Positions 11,115 through 23,268 of a stretch of 64,000 nt of DNA are shown here, piece after piece (within the stretch, counting starts at the first letter, position 1; every line of letters begins with the position of its first letter). Origin of the DNA: Acanthochlamys bracteata (taxonomy: Eukaryota; Streptophyta; Magnoliopsida; Pandanales; Velloziaceae). The translations under genes were made by a program, and so were the position numbers. Where the stretch lies: assembly GCA_019914995.1 (NCBI GenBank), contig CM034136.1, positions 4,045,270 to 4,109,269 on the forward strand, given 5' to 3'. The notes under the pieces are model-generated. The model saw nothing but the letters and a program-made list of their open reading frames with translations. It had not been told where the DNA came from and did not search any database.

Positions 11115-14004
11115 TTCTTTTGCAAACTCTCAGAAATCAGAAAGATTAAAAGGGGGGAAAAAAAAAAGAAAACCCAAGTTTTCTTTTCTTTCTTCTAGAG
11201 ATTATCAGAGAAGATATTGATGACAGAGACAGGAAGAGTCAAGAGTAGAAGAAAATGAGGATAGCGGTAGAGAGGAACCGACGGAGCAAATCAGACGTCA
11301 GTGTCTATCTGACGGACATGAAAAAGATGGCTGCTTTCATGTCTCCATCACTATGCCAACCAACATAAAAACAGATGCTCTTGAGAGTGACACTGCTATC
11401 AAACAACTACTACGATGATATAAACACAAGTCTGTCGCTAGTCATGTTATGAAGATTGCTAATAAATGAACTGAATGAATTCACTCGCTCCATGTTATAG
11501 TAGTAGTTAGTAATGTAGAGTAGAGTATTATTTCGAAGGAGATGTAGCAACTCTTCTTTTCTTTATTGATGTTTTCCGGTATTTTTGTTTTCATGGCGTT
11601 TTATTAAATTTGTCTAACTGAAAATGATGGGGAGATGGGGACATTGGGAAGTTGAGAAACATATAATTTTTGCAAATTCAAACACCCTAAACTTAAGACA
11701 TCTGATATTGGTAATTTTCCCGAGTTATATTTCTTATCTACAGAAAACAACACAAAAAGTTTAAACGATTTGGGGACAGTTTGGCAAAGCGAGGAAAACT
11801 ACCAAAAACAGTAGATAGGGAGCGAGTTTGAGAAACAATCCTGTGCAAACTTTACCTGCGTTCTCCTAATTTATTCTGCCTTTTACTTGGCTCTATCCAA
11901 CATCTGTCTTTTATCTATTCCACGCATCGAAGTTTGTGATTGTGGCTTTTGGAGAGGGTCTTGTGTTTGCTTTGGTTTGGTTTGAGTTTCGTTGGGATTG
12001 ATAGATTGAGACCGAGTCCAAGAAAAGTTGTTTTTTATCTCTTGCTTTCCTTTCTGTTCTGTTCACAATGCGTCACGTTAATCAAGACCACAAAAAGATG
12101 CTTTGAATTGATATCGATCTAGGGATCTTCTCTCTTCTCAAGGCAAGCTAGCTAGCATTGGGTTTTTAAACACTAATAAACTAGCTCTTTTTTTAAGCTG
12201 CCGTAGACGTTGGGTAGTGAGAAGTTTAGTTGTTTGCTTGTTTATTGATTTTTCCTCGAGGGCAAAAGAAATTTTTTATAAGCATCTGCAGGTAAACAAA
12301 CTGGACAGCCATGATGTTAGCCTTCAAATTCTCGTACCTAATCAAATATTGTCAAAGAAAAGTATGCGACTGTTTATCTGAACCCAGGGAACAACGTTTG
12401 ATTTGTTATAAACGCTGGACCTAAACACAGATGAAACGTTGTACTCATAAACTGTTAGTTAAATAGTTCCGCCTAAGAACACGATAAGGAAAAAATGTTT
12501 GAGAGTATTGAGTACTGAGCAGAGCATACTGCTAACATTTTGTAACAAAAAAAAAACTAGTGCCTGCATTGAAAGAACCAAAACAATCAACCTAGCCAAG
12601 CAACTGCAGCGGGTCAGATACGACGTAGACTTGCAGTAATCCTCGTTCTTTTTTCTTTTTTCTTTTTTCATTTCTCTAACTCCAACTGAAGCAAACAAAC
12701 CAGAAACAAACCAATTAAAAAACACTACTAAACCATTTCCCAAGCAGCAGCAGCAAAGCCAAGGTCCAAGAAGAAGAACAACAACAAGATCTCGTGACTT
12801 GCAGCGGGGAATCTTTAACGGCGGTACGTTGTGACTACGCCGCTCACATGCCGAGTGAGCGCGTGACAAGACGATGCAGTTAAGTGAAGTGTGCGATTTT
12901 TTTGGTTTTAAAAATGAATTCTTTAAAAATAAATTTTTAGAAATAAATTATTAAAAAATAGTATTATTAAAAATAATATATATTTTTTATATTAAAAAAT
13001 AAATTAAAATATCTTTTTATAATAAAAATTGAATAAAAATAATTTTTAATAAAAAAAGTAACTTTGATGCGCAAAAGAACGCACCTTAACCGTCCATGGT
13101 TATAGGTCCTACTATACACAAGCTAATTGGGAGTTTCGGTTTTGGGTCTGTCTCCAAGATATTTTCCAATATAGATTTTGTAATAAAAATTTTAAGTTTT
13201 AAAATTTTAAAATAAATTTATTACAAAAGTTTACTTATATAAACAAATAGAAAATGTTTAGAAGTTTTTATTAAAAAAATTTCAAAATAAAAAATATTTA
13301 AAGATTGTTTTTAAAATAAATCTTTATTTTTAGAAAATAATATCATTCAACCGAATAATATAATATTATAAACATAAAAAAATATAATAATAATAAATAA
13401 TAATAAATTTTTACTATGTAAAATTCTTTTATATTTTTTAAATTAAAAAAAAATTTATAGAGTACTCTAAAGATTTTATTAAAATTTTTTAATTTACTTT
13501 TAATAATAAATTAAAATAATTAAAAAATATAGATAAATAATATTAAACATCACTTTATAAACTTTCTAGATGCTTTTGAGGGGACCATAAGTTTGTGAGC
13601 TGTAGGTGGTAGTGCTTTTCATCGGTCTGCGAGGAACGCATTGGAACTTGTTTAGAGCGGAGGGTTGGAAAATGAAACGGATTGAAAGGGACCACACCGG
13701 CACCGTTGTCATTTATTAAGGAAGCACAATATAACTGCTACTGAGTCCTAAATAGATTATCTCATCATTCCATAAAATTATTTCTTTGATAATTTTTTGA
13801 ACATACCTATATTTTAACCTAATTAAATACTTTTTAATTAAGATAACAAAAATAAAACAATACATACATTTCGAATTTTTTTTATCTCTATTATATTCAT
13901 CAAATGACTAGATAGCATCAATTTGTTGTCCGATTAAATTAAAATTTTATCAATATATTTTTAACTCATATTTTTTATATTCGACGATGAAGATTAAATT
14001 TGGC

Positions 14005-15150
14005 TATTGTCTCTAACTATAGTTCTCTCGACACTAGGTGATAGATTAATAGCAATGTGAGTCACATTAGCTTCCTCATAGTCCGATATTCAGAAAAGAC
14101 GATCGTAGAATATTATAACTATACTTAATCGTGTGATTAGTATGCTAGAATAACGTGACTCGCGAATTTTTATACAACGAATGAGAATTTAGAACAAATT
14201 GAGTTCTGAAGGCTAACTTTTGGTGTGCAGTAATGGTGCTTCAAATCAGCTGGCTAAATTTTTTATCGACTGATCAATATATTTAGTACGCAATAGAATG
14301 ATTAGTGAAAAAAAATTATGAGTAATTCACTTTGAAGAGAATTATTGAATTCAAAAGTGAGTAAATTAATTCCGCAATAAATAAAAATAAAATAAATGTA
14401 TAGTTAATATACTAAAAAGTTCTATAATTAATTGACTTATTTTAGATCTAGATTGAGCTTATTACTAATGTATAGGACAGTTTCTTCAAATGTTTATATT
14501 GATTACTCTTTTTATGTTGTATTTCACTAATGGTGGTATCATAGCTAATATTTTGGTTGAAAATTCAGTTCACATAGTAACTCTTACTGATAGCTGGTGA
14601 GCAGATTAATAATAGTGTGAATTATATAAGCTTATGTATAGTATGAGCGATAATTCTGAGTAAGTTGGACTCTAATGCCATGCTTTTAGTTGTGAAAAAA
14701 AGGTACCCACAACTGTTGTACCTCTAACTAATAGTTAAATGAGTATTTTAAAGTAGCATAACTTGTCAATTTTCGCATGACAAGTTAGAATTTAGAACAA
14801 ATTAGTAACTAAATGATAATTCTTAGTGTGCAACAACGGTACTCGCAATCAAATAGCTAAAATTCTAAACGATTTACATATTTATTGCATGATATGGTAC
14901 TCGAATAAGAAGAAATATCATGAGCGACTCACTTTTGTAGGAGATTATTTAATTAAAATTAGTAGATTAGTCGAATATTAAATAAAGATAGTGAAAAAAG
15001 AGTTAATGTATTGAAAATTTTGTAATTTATTGGTTTAAAATTTTGAATTAAATGAAACTTTCTAATATATGGACTAAATTCTTTAAGTATTTTATTTTTA
15101 TTAATTTTTTCAATATTGTATCTTCTTAATAAAACAGCTATGTATATAAT
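14005..15150 (+). repeat. Old ~600-bp direct repeat pair, possible LTR-type (TRIM-like) relic
   Basis: Two strongly diverged direct copies lie about 600 bases apart, at roughly 14005-14545 and 14570-15145. Shared landmarks include GAATTTAGAACAAATT (near 14188 and 14787), GTGTGCA followed by a TGGTGC-like or GGTAC-like word, a GAGTAATTCACTT/GAGCGACTCACTT word, and TTGTAT near the end. Immediately after the first copy stands TGGTATCATAGC, close to the TGGTATCAGAGC primer-binding word of plant LTR retrotransposons. This fits an ancient, heavily decayed miniature LTR element without coding capacity. A plain tandem duplication is the alternative. Confidence 0.35.
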
Positions 15151-16136
15151 AAAATGTGATACCAACGGTGGTGCAAGCGTGGAATATTACATAGTGAGTG
15201 TGCTTCACTTCTAATAAAGAGCATTAATAATTTTTTAGGTAAGAGTGAAAATATAACTCAATTATAATAGTAGATTATTTTTATACCTCTTGTGAAATTA
15301 TTTTACGTAAATTACTGTATTATTATATTTCTTAATTATTATATTTTGATCACAAAGATTTTGATATTTTTGGTGCACTTGTCAGAGAACTCTGTTGTAA
15401 AATTAGTTTTGAGTTATTTCGTTCATAATAAAAGCTACCAAGCATGAGTTGATAGAAAGATGCCTTAACAATCGCGTATCGACAGCGATCGATGTTGTTG
15501 TTGGTTGTGACGGGATAGATAAGATGCAAATGATTGAGATATTGATTTTGTTGATCTGCTGATTTACAGCCGCATTAGATTGATACAAAGATGAGAAATG
15601 GAGACGGCTTTGAAGGTGAAATTGAGTTAGGAATTAGGATTCTTCTTACCGCCGGTGATCGTAGGTGGGTTTTTGTCATTCGTTGTGGAGTTTTTATTAG
15701 ATGGAATGCTTGGATAAACTGTTGTTATTAGAGAAGTGTCACGGGTATAGACCAGAATAAGAGGACCAATCATGGACCCCAAGCAGTTGGTTGAAGCTCT
15801 CATTTCATTGTGATTGATATGCGCTACACGTCTACACCATGCACTAAGCCATCAGTACAACCCTTTGACAATATAACTTTTTTTTTCTACTTCAAACTCA
15901 TTTTTTTTAATTTATTTCAATTTTAAATTTATTTTAAACTCAAATAAATATTTAAATTAAGTTATTTTATTCAAATTTTAATTTTAATTTTTAAACTCAA
16001 CTTTAATATAAAACAAATATAAAAATTTAATTTTATAAACTCACTTAAATTCTAAATTTATTTTTTATAAATTTATTTTTTACAAAATTTTAATATCAAA
16101 TAAACAAGCTCTATAAGCCACCCATCTATGACTTTG

Positions 16137-16395
16137 GGAGTGTTTAGAATTGCTTATGAAATTAAGTTTTTTTAAAATGGAGGATATTTTTATTTTTTTT
16201 AAAAAACGAGTTCTATTTTTTTTATTTCTAAAAAATAATAAAAAATACAATAAAAAGATCTCATTATGTAGAATTTTTCTACGCTTTCTAAATTTTTAAA
16301 TAAATTTTTTAAATACTTATAAAATATATATTAAAAAATGTAAAAAAAAAAAAGTTAAAAAGTAATTTTTGAAACGTCATACCAAACACGCTCTT
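16137..16395 (+). mobile_element. AT-rich MITE-like repeat
   Basis: This forward copy runs from GGGAGTGTTTAGAATTGCTT to ACGTCATACCAAACACGCTC. It holds AAAAAGATCTCATTATGTAG, the GTAGAATTTTTCTAC palindrome and the TTTTAAATACTTATAAAATA block. The outer ends are imperfect inverted repeats (GAGTGTTTAG against GAGCGTGTTTGG on the opposite strand). Confidence 0.65.
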
Positions 16396-16520
16396 CAATT
16401 AATTTTGAGTCTAATAATGATGGCATTAATATAGCACCTTTTCTGTATGGAATTATTGGCTCAACCATTCGTGAAATAAGTTTGCAGTAAGTGAGCTTCG
16501 GAGGAGAGGATATTTAAGAA

Positions 16521-16775
16521 AGTGAGTTTAAAAATTCTTTTGCTTTATTTCTCAATATATTTCTATTTGTTCAATTATTTATCTTTTAGAAATCTATAGT
16601 ATTCTAAATAATTATTAAAAAGTGAGATTGAAAGTTCTTTTACTTTATTTTTCAAATATTTTTTCTAATTGTTTATCTTTTAAAAATCTATAGTATTCTA
16701 AATAATTATTTAAAAGTGAGTTTGAAAGTTCTTTTGCTTTATTTTTCAAATATTTTTTTAAATGTTTATCTTTTA
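16521..16775 (+). repeat. Tandem repeat, ~95-100-bp unit, 2.6 copies
   Basis: The unit opens with AGTGAGTTT/AGTGAGATT and repeats at 16521, 16621 and about 16715. Each unit carries TTCTTTTGCTTTATTT or TTCTTTTACTTTATTT, and the first two are followed by a TATCTTTTA(G/A)AAATCTATAG segment. The third copy is partial. No coding function is seen. Confidence 0.8.
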
Positions 16776-17061
16776 ATATGAATAAATTTGAAGTGATAAA
16801 TTTTGTACGTATAAACTTTGTTTGTAGCTAAAAAAAATAAATTTGTTTTTCTCAACAAGAGATGCTTTCTGAAAAAATATTTTATTTTAACCAAATTCCT
16901 AAACGATCCCTAAAAATAGTTTCAAATTCAGTTTTGTGTTTGCTTTATATCTAGAAGTGAGTCTCTAACTAAAATTTTGTGGTTAGTTATAATTAAAAGT
17001 AACTTTGCTAGTAATTTAGAAATGAATCTAGACGTTAATCAAAAGTGTAACTTCTTATTTA

Positions 17062-17938
17062 GGCCCTGTTTGGCTGTAAAGCTCGAAAAAAGCACAAGAG
17101 TTTGGAACGTTTGGGTATTGCAGCTTTAAGTTGCTTTAGAATGTTTTCAATAATACTTTTGAAAAGCACGCGCGCTTTTTTTCTCTTCCTGCGAAATAAC
17201 TATATTGTCCATGATAAGTTTGTAAAATTACAACGTTATATTAATTATTTAAATAATATAAAAAGTTTAATAATTATTTAACTATATTTTTCAAATTTAA
17301 TATTACAATAATAATTATATAATCAATATTATTCAAATTAATTATTGATTAATATCAATAATATAATTTATTAATAAATTTATAAATATTGATACAAGTA
17401 ATTATTTACATAATTTTTACATAATAAATTTATTAAATTAAAAAAATAATATATAAAAAAGAATTAAAATTTTCATAATATATCAATTATTATATATTCA
17501 GAGGCTTCAAATTTAATATTATAATAATAATTATATAATTAATATTATTCAAATTAATTATTGATTGATATTAATAATATAATTTGTTAATAAATTTATA
17601 AATATTGATACATAAAATTACTTATATAAATTTTACATAATAAATTTATTAAATTTAAAAAATATATAATATATCAAAGAATTAAAATTTTCATAATATA
17701 TCAATTATTATATATTTAGGTGTATTTTAGTTGTTTTATATTTTGTACAGAAATAAACATAAATTTAGTCAAATATTTTATTCAGTTTTCAGTATTAAAA
17801 AATATGATACAATAACAATTTATCTAAACATTTTTCAGCATAAAATTACTTTTATAACAAAAGCTCTATAGCCACTTACAATACTCTAAAATAGCTTTAC
17901 TTTAAAAATATAAAAGTTTGAGCATGTCCAAACGGGCC
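17062..17938. mobile_element. Tourist/PIF-Harbinger-like non-autonomous transposon
   Basis: The element begins GGCCCTGTTTGGCTG and ends GTCCAAACGGGCC, so its termini are inverted repeats of the Tourist type. It is flanked on both sides by TTA (17059-17061 and 17939-17941), the 3-bp target duplication used by PIF/Harbinger elements. At 877 bp it is longer than a typical MITE. The inside is AT-rich, has no transposase frame, and is largely made of two direct copies of a ~212-bp segment. It appears complete at both ends but non-autonomous. Confidence 0.85.
17291..17718 (+). repeat. Internal direct duplication inside the Tourist-like element
   Basis: Two copies of about 212 bp (17291-17503 and 17507-17718) start TCAAATTTAATATTA and end ATCAATTATTATATATT. 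They differ only by scattered changes and small indels. The copies lie 216 bases apart within the transposon. Confidence 0.85.
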
Positions 17939-17941
17939 TTA

Positions 17942-20209
17942 TTGTTCAACTAACTTATTTCTAAACTCAATTTGAGCACAAGCGATATACAAAAATGACA
18001 TCAAACTTAATTTTTTGTCAACAGATAAAGTTCCGAGAAATTGATGCAAGCCTTACATGCGCAAAACGGTCCATGTCATCTTTTTTCAAGCTAACTGTGA
18101 CTGGATCCAGCATGCCGGTAATAAAATAAAGGAGCCATTTTAAATTACCTTCTAAAAAAATATTTTTCAGTTTTTTAAATTTATGCTTCTTAATAAATTT
18201 TTATAAATCTATTTATAAATTTAGAAACTATATAAAAATTCTATGTAGTAAAATTTTGTTATTACTTATTTTTATTAATTTTTTGAAGTCAAAATAATAA
18301 AATTCGCTTATCAAAATAGAATAAAAATATTTTTTATTATAAAAAAGTATTTTTTTTTAAAAACACTCACAAACATTCCATAAGTTTCAACTTACCTTCC
18401 ATTGGTTAGAGGAGTCACGAATTAACCACAGTATATCAATTCATCCCAAAACTTGCGCAATAGAACGAGTGTGAAGACAAAGCAATTGGAAAGTTGACAC
18501 GTATAGATTATGTTTGGCTAAAATTTAAATTTAAAATTTTTAAGCAAAAATTGTTATTTATATATTTTTGCTAAAAAAATAACTTTTTTTAAATTTTGTT
18601 TGGATAAATTTTACTGTTTAAAGTTTTTTCTATGAATAAATTAAAGATATATTTGACTAGACTTGTGCTTATAAATAAATAAAATATATAATAACTGAAA
18701 TATTTATATATATATATATAATAATTATTAAATGTGTGAATTTATTTTCATATATTATTTATTTTTTTAAAATTTAATTTTATAATATATATTTATAATA
18801 TTTTTTATTTAATATTTTTAAAATTAATAATTATGAACCAAATTTTAAATATAAATTATTTGTATAAATAATAATTAATATTCAATAAATAAATTAGAAA
18901 AACTAAGTAAATAATATATAATATATTAGTAATTTTTAGTAAATTTTTAATTAAAGATAATATAGTTGTTGCTTATATATTTTATTTATAATTACATCAC
19001 AGCGTATGATCCACTCGTCGTTACTTTGAAATTTTGGGAAGAATTAAATTAAAATTTAAAGTAGAAAGTTTTATCTAACTCTTTTAATCAATAAATGTTC
19101 AGAAATAAGAACCAGATGAACTGTATTTGGTTATGCATAGACATTAAAAAACATATGAAACCATCTTGCCACCACTTGGTAAAGCAACACATAATGTTGC
19201 TTAAAAACATGAAGAACTACTGTTGCTTAAAAGTATAAAATGATAGACCATTCAAGCCACCACTAGAAACTACTAAACTAACTTCATAAACATGCTAAGA
19301 GCTCGCACTGCCAAGCCTGTACGGTGAACCTAACTTACAACTAAACCTGTCACATGAGGGTCTTTTCGTCTACTACGTAGGCAAGTTTAGTTGAAGGAAC
19401 ATGAAGCTCCACCTTGTAAACTGATTGACTAACCTGTGATTCAAAAAACCTAAGAGATCATAAATATATTGCTCGCTGCAAAATCAATTCTATATGCTTC
19501 CTACTTTGACATGACATTCGGTGTACTTAGAACTAATACATCCATATTATATACAAAAGTTAGTATAAATTCCATTCTCAACGACAAATAATATTTCAGC
19601 AAAAGTATACACATAGAAATGCGTCTTCTTAGCAAGGTGAAGTACATCTATAGTTGAGCTTTGCAATAGCAAAAGGGAGCATGCACTTTTACAGCTCCCT
19701 GCGACCAAATCACACCCATTATAATATTGCATTGTTAAGAACATCAACTTACCAACTCACAGGTGCATCAAGTGCATCAAGGTGCCAAGCTATCATTAAC
19801 TTGCCCCTCTCTTTCAATCTCCTAATAAATCTATTAAGCTTCCTCTTGTTCTCCAGCAAGAAGTTCTAACTATTGAAAAAACAAACAAATCTAATGCATC
19901 CCAAACTATTATTAGCATATTTATGGGGAAAAAAATCAAGATCATAGAGAACAACTCTTTATGCTATAAGTCTAGCAGAACAAACATGTCAACAAGATGA
20001 AATATTAGAATCTAGAAAAATAATTGAGTCAATTGATCAAAAGATTTTAGTGAGATGACTATTTGGAAATAACGGATTGATTTGACCACCAGTTCAAAGA
20101 TCTCCCCAAACAATTGTAAATATCATATCAAAAGAAGCTAATTCCAGCAGTTCAAAGATTCACCAGATATGTAGATGCTTTGACAGGGCCAGACAGTGTT
20201 AATAAAAAC
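17942..20209. other. Spacer without a supportable gene
   Basis: AT-rich DNA. It includes a likely inverted copy of the AT-rich repeat family (18130-18395), TA-rich tracts around 18700 and ordinary unique sequence from 19000. A minus-strand stretch at about 19780-19870 can be read as a Lys/Arg/Leu-rich peptide, but no family was recognised and no exon structure is evident. Confidence 0.5.
18130..18395 (-). mobile_element. AT-rich MITE-like repeat, diverged copy
   Basis: This is an inverted copy of the family. The order TTTTTAAATTTATGCTTCTT, CTATGTAGTAAAATTTTG, AAAATTCGCTTATCAAAATA and AAACACTCACAAACATTCC mirrors the forward copies. It is more diverged and its boundaries are approximate. Confidence 0.45.
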
Positions 20210-20738
20210 ATAGCAGAGATGTCCCCTTGCCCTGTCACCACAATTTCAAAGTGCTTGCATCTCTGCAAGAAGCCCAAAACAAAAAGTATGAGCAAACTTG
20301 CCAATTAATAAAAATAAGCTATTGCATGATAGTCACACCAATTTCCTTAATCGGATGCTGCGAGTAGTGCTTGCAGCTCTGGCATTACAACTTCAACACA
20401 ATCTTCTTTGTAGTTTTTGCCTGAAAAGAAAGAATAGAAGAATCCATATTATCTGTAAGTATTTAGCTAAGAACAATTTTGCTTTAAGTTTCAACCTATA
20501 CTGAAGAATGCTTATATTGAATGTAGGCACCTGCCAATTGGTAAAATAAAGAGCTAGGGCACCAACAAAATACCTTCTTGTGGAAGACCGGCTTAGTCTG
20601 ACCACCATAACCTGACTAGTTCCGATCATAACGCCTCTTCTCTTGAGCTGATAGGCTATCTTTATCCTTTTTGTACTGGGTCACCTTATGCATAGTATGC
20701 TTCTTGCAGTAAATTTTCTTCGTTTTTGGAATGTTCAC
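20210..20738 (-). pseudogene. RPL44: Ribosomal protein eL42 (RPL44/L36a) duplicated pseudogene
   Basis: The minus strand carries three exon-like blocks with introns still between them: 20738-20574 ([18 protein letters not shown]... to GYGGQTKPVFHKK), 20420-20346 (AKTTKKIVLKL, then CQSCKHYSQHPIK) and about 20262-20212 (RCKHFEI then broken). Against the usual eL42 sequence it lacks five residues after IYCK, has stop codons where Gln is expected at 20616-20618 and after IVLKL, has GA instead of GT at the donor after block two, and has a deletion after HFEI. The acceptor before VN fits the family's intron placed right after the start codon, but no ATG exon was identified upstream. Retained introns mean a DNA-level duplication, not a retrocopy. 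The parent is a cytosolic large-subunit zinc-binding protein. It cannot make functional protein. Confidence 0.9.
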
Positions 20739-23268
20739 CTGTGACACTACATGCATATTAGTGTTTTGCTTTAGATGCCCCAAAGCAATTAACATATTTA
20801 TATCTTGGGCTTTCAAATAAGTCTGCTCAACAGAATAATCCAAATGAAGAATGATGACTCAGAATGTATACAATATCAACCATGCAACCTAATAAATACA
20901 ATAGTCTCAATTAGAAAACATTCTTCATCAAACTATAATGCAAAGATTAGAACAAGACAAACCCTATGATGCATCCAATTGAACCATTATAGCATCAATT
21001 TCAATTTAGATTTGAAACACACAAGCATCGACTTATTCTATGTCTACAATAAATCCTTTATTTCTCAAAACTACATTCTAAAAACTTGCTCCATTCTGTT
21101 AGATACAAATCAAGAAACAGTTAGCACAAAAAACCATTCACTAAGAAGATACCTTGACCCCAAACCATATAATATTGACTAATTTTTATAAGCTTAAATT
21201 GCTACCGTCTACGTTAATTAATTAAATTGCATCGAAATAAAAAATTTATCAGCTGATAATTTAAATTGTCCTAAAATCCATAGCGACTATGTCGATAATT
21301 TTAATTCTCTTCAGATATAAAACTTTCCAATCTGAATCACAAACAATCCACGAAAGCATAAGCTACAACAAAAATCTAACAAACAACAATATCATCTTTT
21401 GATACTTTTCTACATAAAATTTTGGTAAATTCAAACCAAAGATTCTCTATAACAGATCAAAAACATTAAAAACTAAAAGAAAAGAACTACTACCTACACT
21501 TCAAATCAAACTAATCCACGAAATAACATGTTCCTTACGAGATATTGAAGCTACTGGAGCATCTCTAACATAGTTCTCCATGGTAGAGAGAAAAGATATT
21601 GGATGCTGCATTGCCAAGACAAGATGTGTACTTGTAATCCATCTCCAACGTATATCCGCCAATTTAGGATTCCAACCGATTTAAGCTTTCGGTCTGACGC
21701 GCCGGCGAGCGAGGTTTACAAAATTGACCGCCGTAGGATGAACGACGGTGGAAAAAAGGTGCCGAAAGAAGAAATTAGCACGATCGGCGTTGGGGACGGA
21801 GAGGTTGATCACGGTTGGGATAAAAATAATCGCGAGAGCGGAGCGAACGGGAAGAAGAAATGAAATGAGAAATAAAAAATTAAATCCTGTTAGAAATATA
21901 TATATATATTTAAATTTTTCTCATTTATAGTAGATAATATAGATATTTGTCATACTCAGTGAGAAAAGCTGTGGCCGTGCTTATTAGAAAAGCATCAATG
22001 AGATACTTTTTTTTAAAGAAAAATGGCTGCTTATATCAGGCAAAAATAGTGATTGTCAAACGCTTGAAATACTATTAAGTATTTTTTTGGCTAAAAGCCA
22101 AAAAAAGATACTCCCAACTATAGCCATAGACCATCAATTCAACGTGCTTTCCATAGTTTGAAATGACAAATTCCAAAATATGAAGATGATTTCTCTTGGA
22201 ACGATAGATTAACCTGTAGTCAATTAACTTAAAATCTATAACCTTTTGCTGGTACGACTAATTGAGCGTTTAGGAGTGCTTATAAAAAATATATTTTTAA
22301 AATAAAAAATATTTTTATTTGATTTTAAAAAATAACTTTTATTTATTTATTTAATAATAATAATAATAATAATAAATAATAATAAAATTTTATGATATAA
22401 AATATTTTTATATTTTTTAAAATTTTAAATAAATTTTATAAAATATTGTAAAAAATTTATTAAAAAATGTAAAGTTGAGAAGTTAAAAAATGCTTTCCAA
22501 AAAGCACAGCCAAATGCGTCCTAGATCAACTAGTAAGCAGTTATTTACATATATTTCTTCACTTAGGGGAGTTTGGAATTTCTTAGAAAATAGAGCTTTT
22601 ATGAATAAGCTTTTTTGTAAGTGTGTTTGGAAAACTAATTTATCTTTTTTAACCAAAAAAAGTTATATATATATATATTCTTTTTTAGCGTTTTGATCAA
22701 ATGATCAGATGAAAATCGATTCGTAGTTCGATTGAGATGAGATTTTGTCAGCACATTACATACTTATAATTCTTCATATTCAATAATAGAGATTAGACTT
22801 GGAGATCTCTATGGTTACAAACGGCCATGCAGTGCGCAGTGGCGTGCATAAGAACTAGATATCTATATCCCTCTTCATATATATATATATATATATATAT
22901 AATAATTTCAAGACGTATATTTGCTCCTTACTTTTAAATTTCTAAAATAATTTCTAAAATATGTAGAATTTTTTTTAAATGAAAATTTTAAAAATAGACG
23001 AAAATAGAGATCAAACGCATAGCAAAAGGACTCGTTTACTTCTTACATGTGATTGGAAGCCCATTTCAAAAGTGGCTCATATGTACTTCAGCCCATTTGG
23101 CCCACCGGCCTAACTGGAGTCTTCAACAATCATAGATAGATACAGCGGATTTGGAAATCTTGAGGGGCAGTTTTGGATTTTGGCAAGATTGCGAACCTTG
23201 AATCTCCGCCCTTGACTGCAGTGTTTTTACTCTCTCTCTCTCTCGTCTGTTTTCCGAGATCAACAGCA
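20739..23268. other. Spacer between the eL42 pseudogene and NOMO
   Basis: The region up to about 21600 may be the former first intron and 5' flank of the eL42 copy. A GC-richer island lies at 21640-21865. An AT-rich MITE-like copy lies at 22262-22521, and TA microsatellites lie near 21899 and 22879. The last 200 bases before 23269 should hold the NOMO promoter and leader; they include a (TC)n run at 23231-23243. Confidence 0.5.
22262..22521 (+). mobile_element. AT-rich MITE-like repeat with (TAA)n expansion
   Basis: This forward copy runs from TTGAGCGTTTAGGAGTGCTT to AAAGCACAGCCAAATGCGTC, so the ends are imperfect inverted repeats. The middle carries a run of AAT/TAA triplets (about 22352-22375) and a degenerate form of the hairpin region. 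Confidence 0.6.

Larger units (their letters stand above)
11115..17061. other. Spacer and upstream region of the kelch gene
   Basis: The first few hundred bases upstream of 11114 are pyrimidine-rich on the minus strand and should contain the kelch promoter, but no clear TATA box was fixed. The rest has no supportable gene. It holds AT-rich repeat material (12890-13570, 15870-16395), an old direct repeat pair (14005-15150) and a tandem array (16521-16775), listed separately. The patch at 12600-12870 is low-complexity (CAG/AAG-rich) with an open frame lacking an ATG start. Confidence 0.55.

Noticed and set aside
12459-12869. 136-codon minus-strand open frame with hydrophobic stretches
   Set aside because: It begins at a non-ATG codon, covers low-complexity CAG/AAG-rich and poly-A sequence, and matches no family I know.
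19780-19870. Lys/Arg-rich minus-strand peptide-like stretch
   Set aside because: Too short, no recognised family, no flanking splice sites that make a consistent model.
23173-23268. Upstream in-frame extension of NOMO
   Set aside because: The extension has no ATG; the ATG at 23269 is followed directly by a normal signal peptide.
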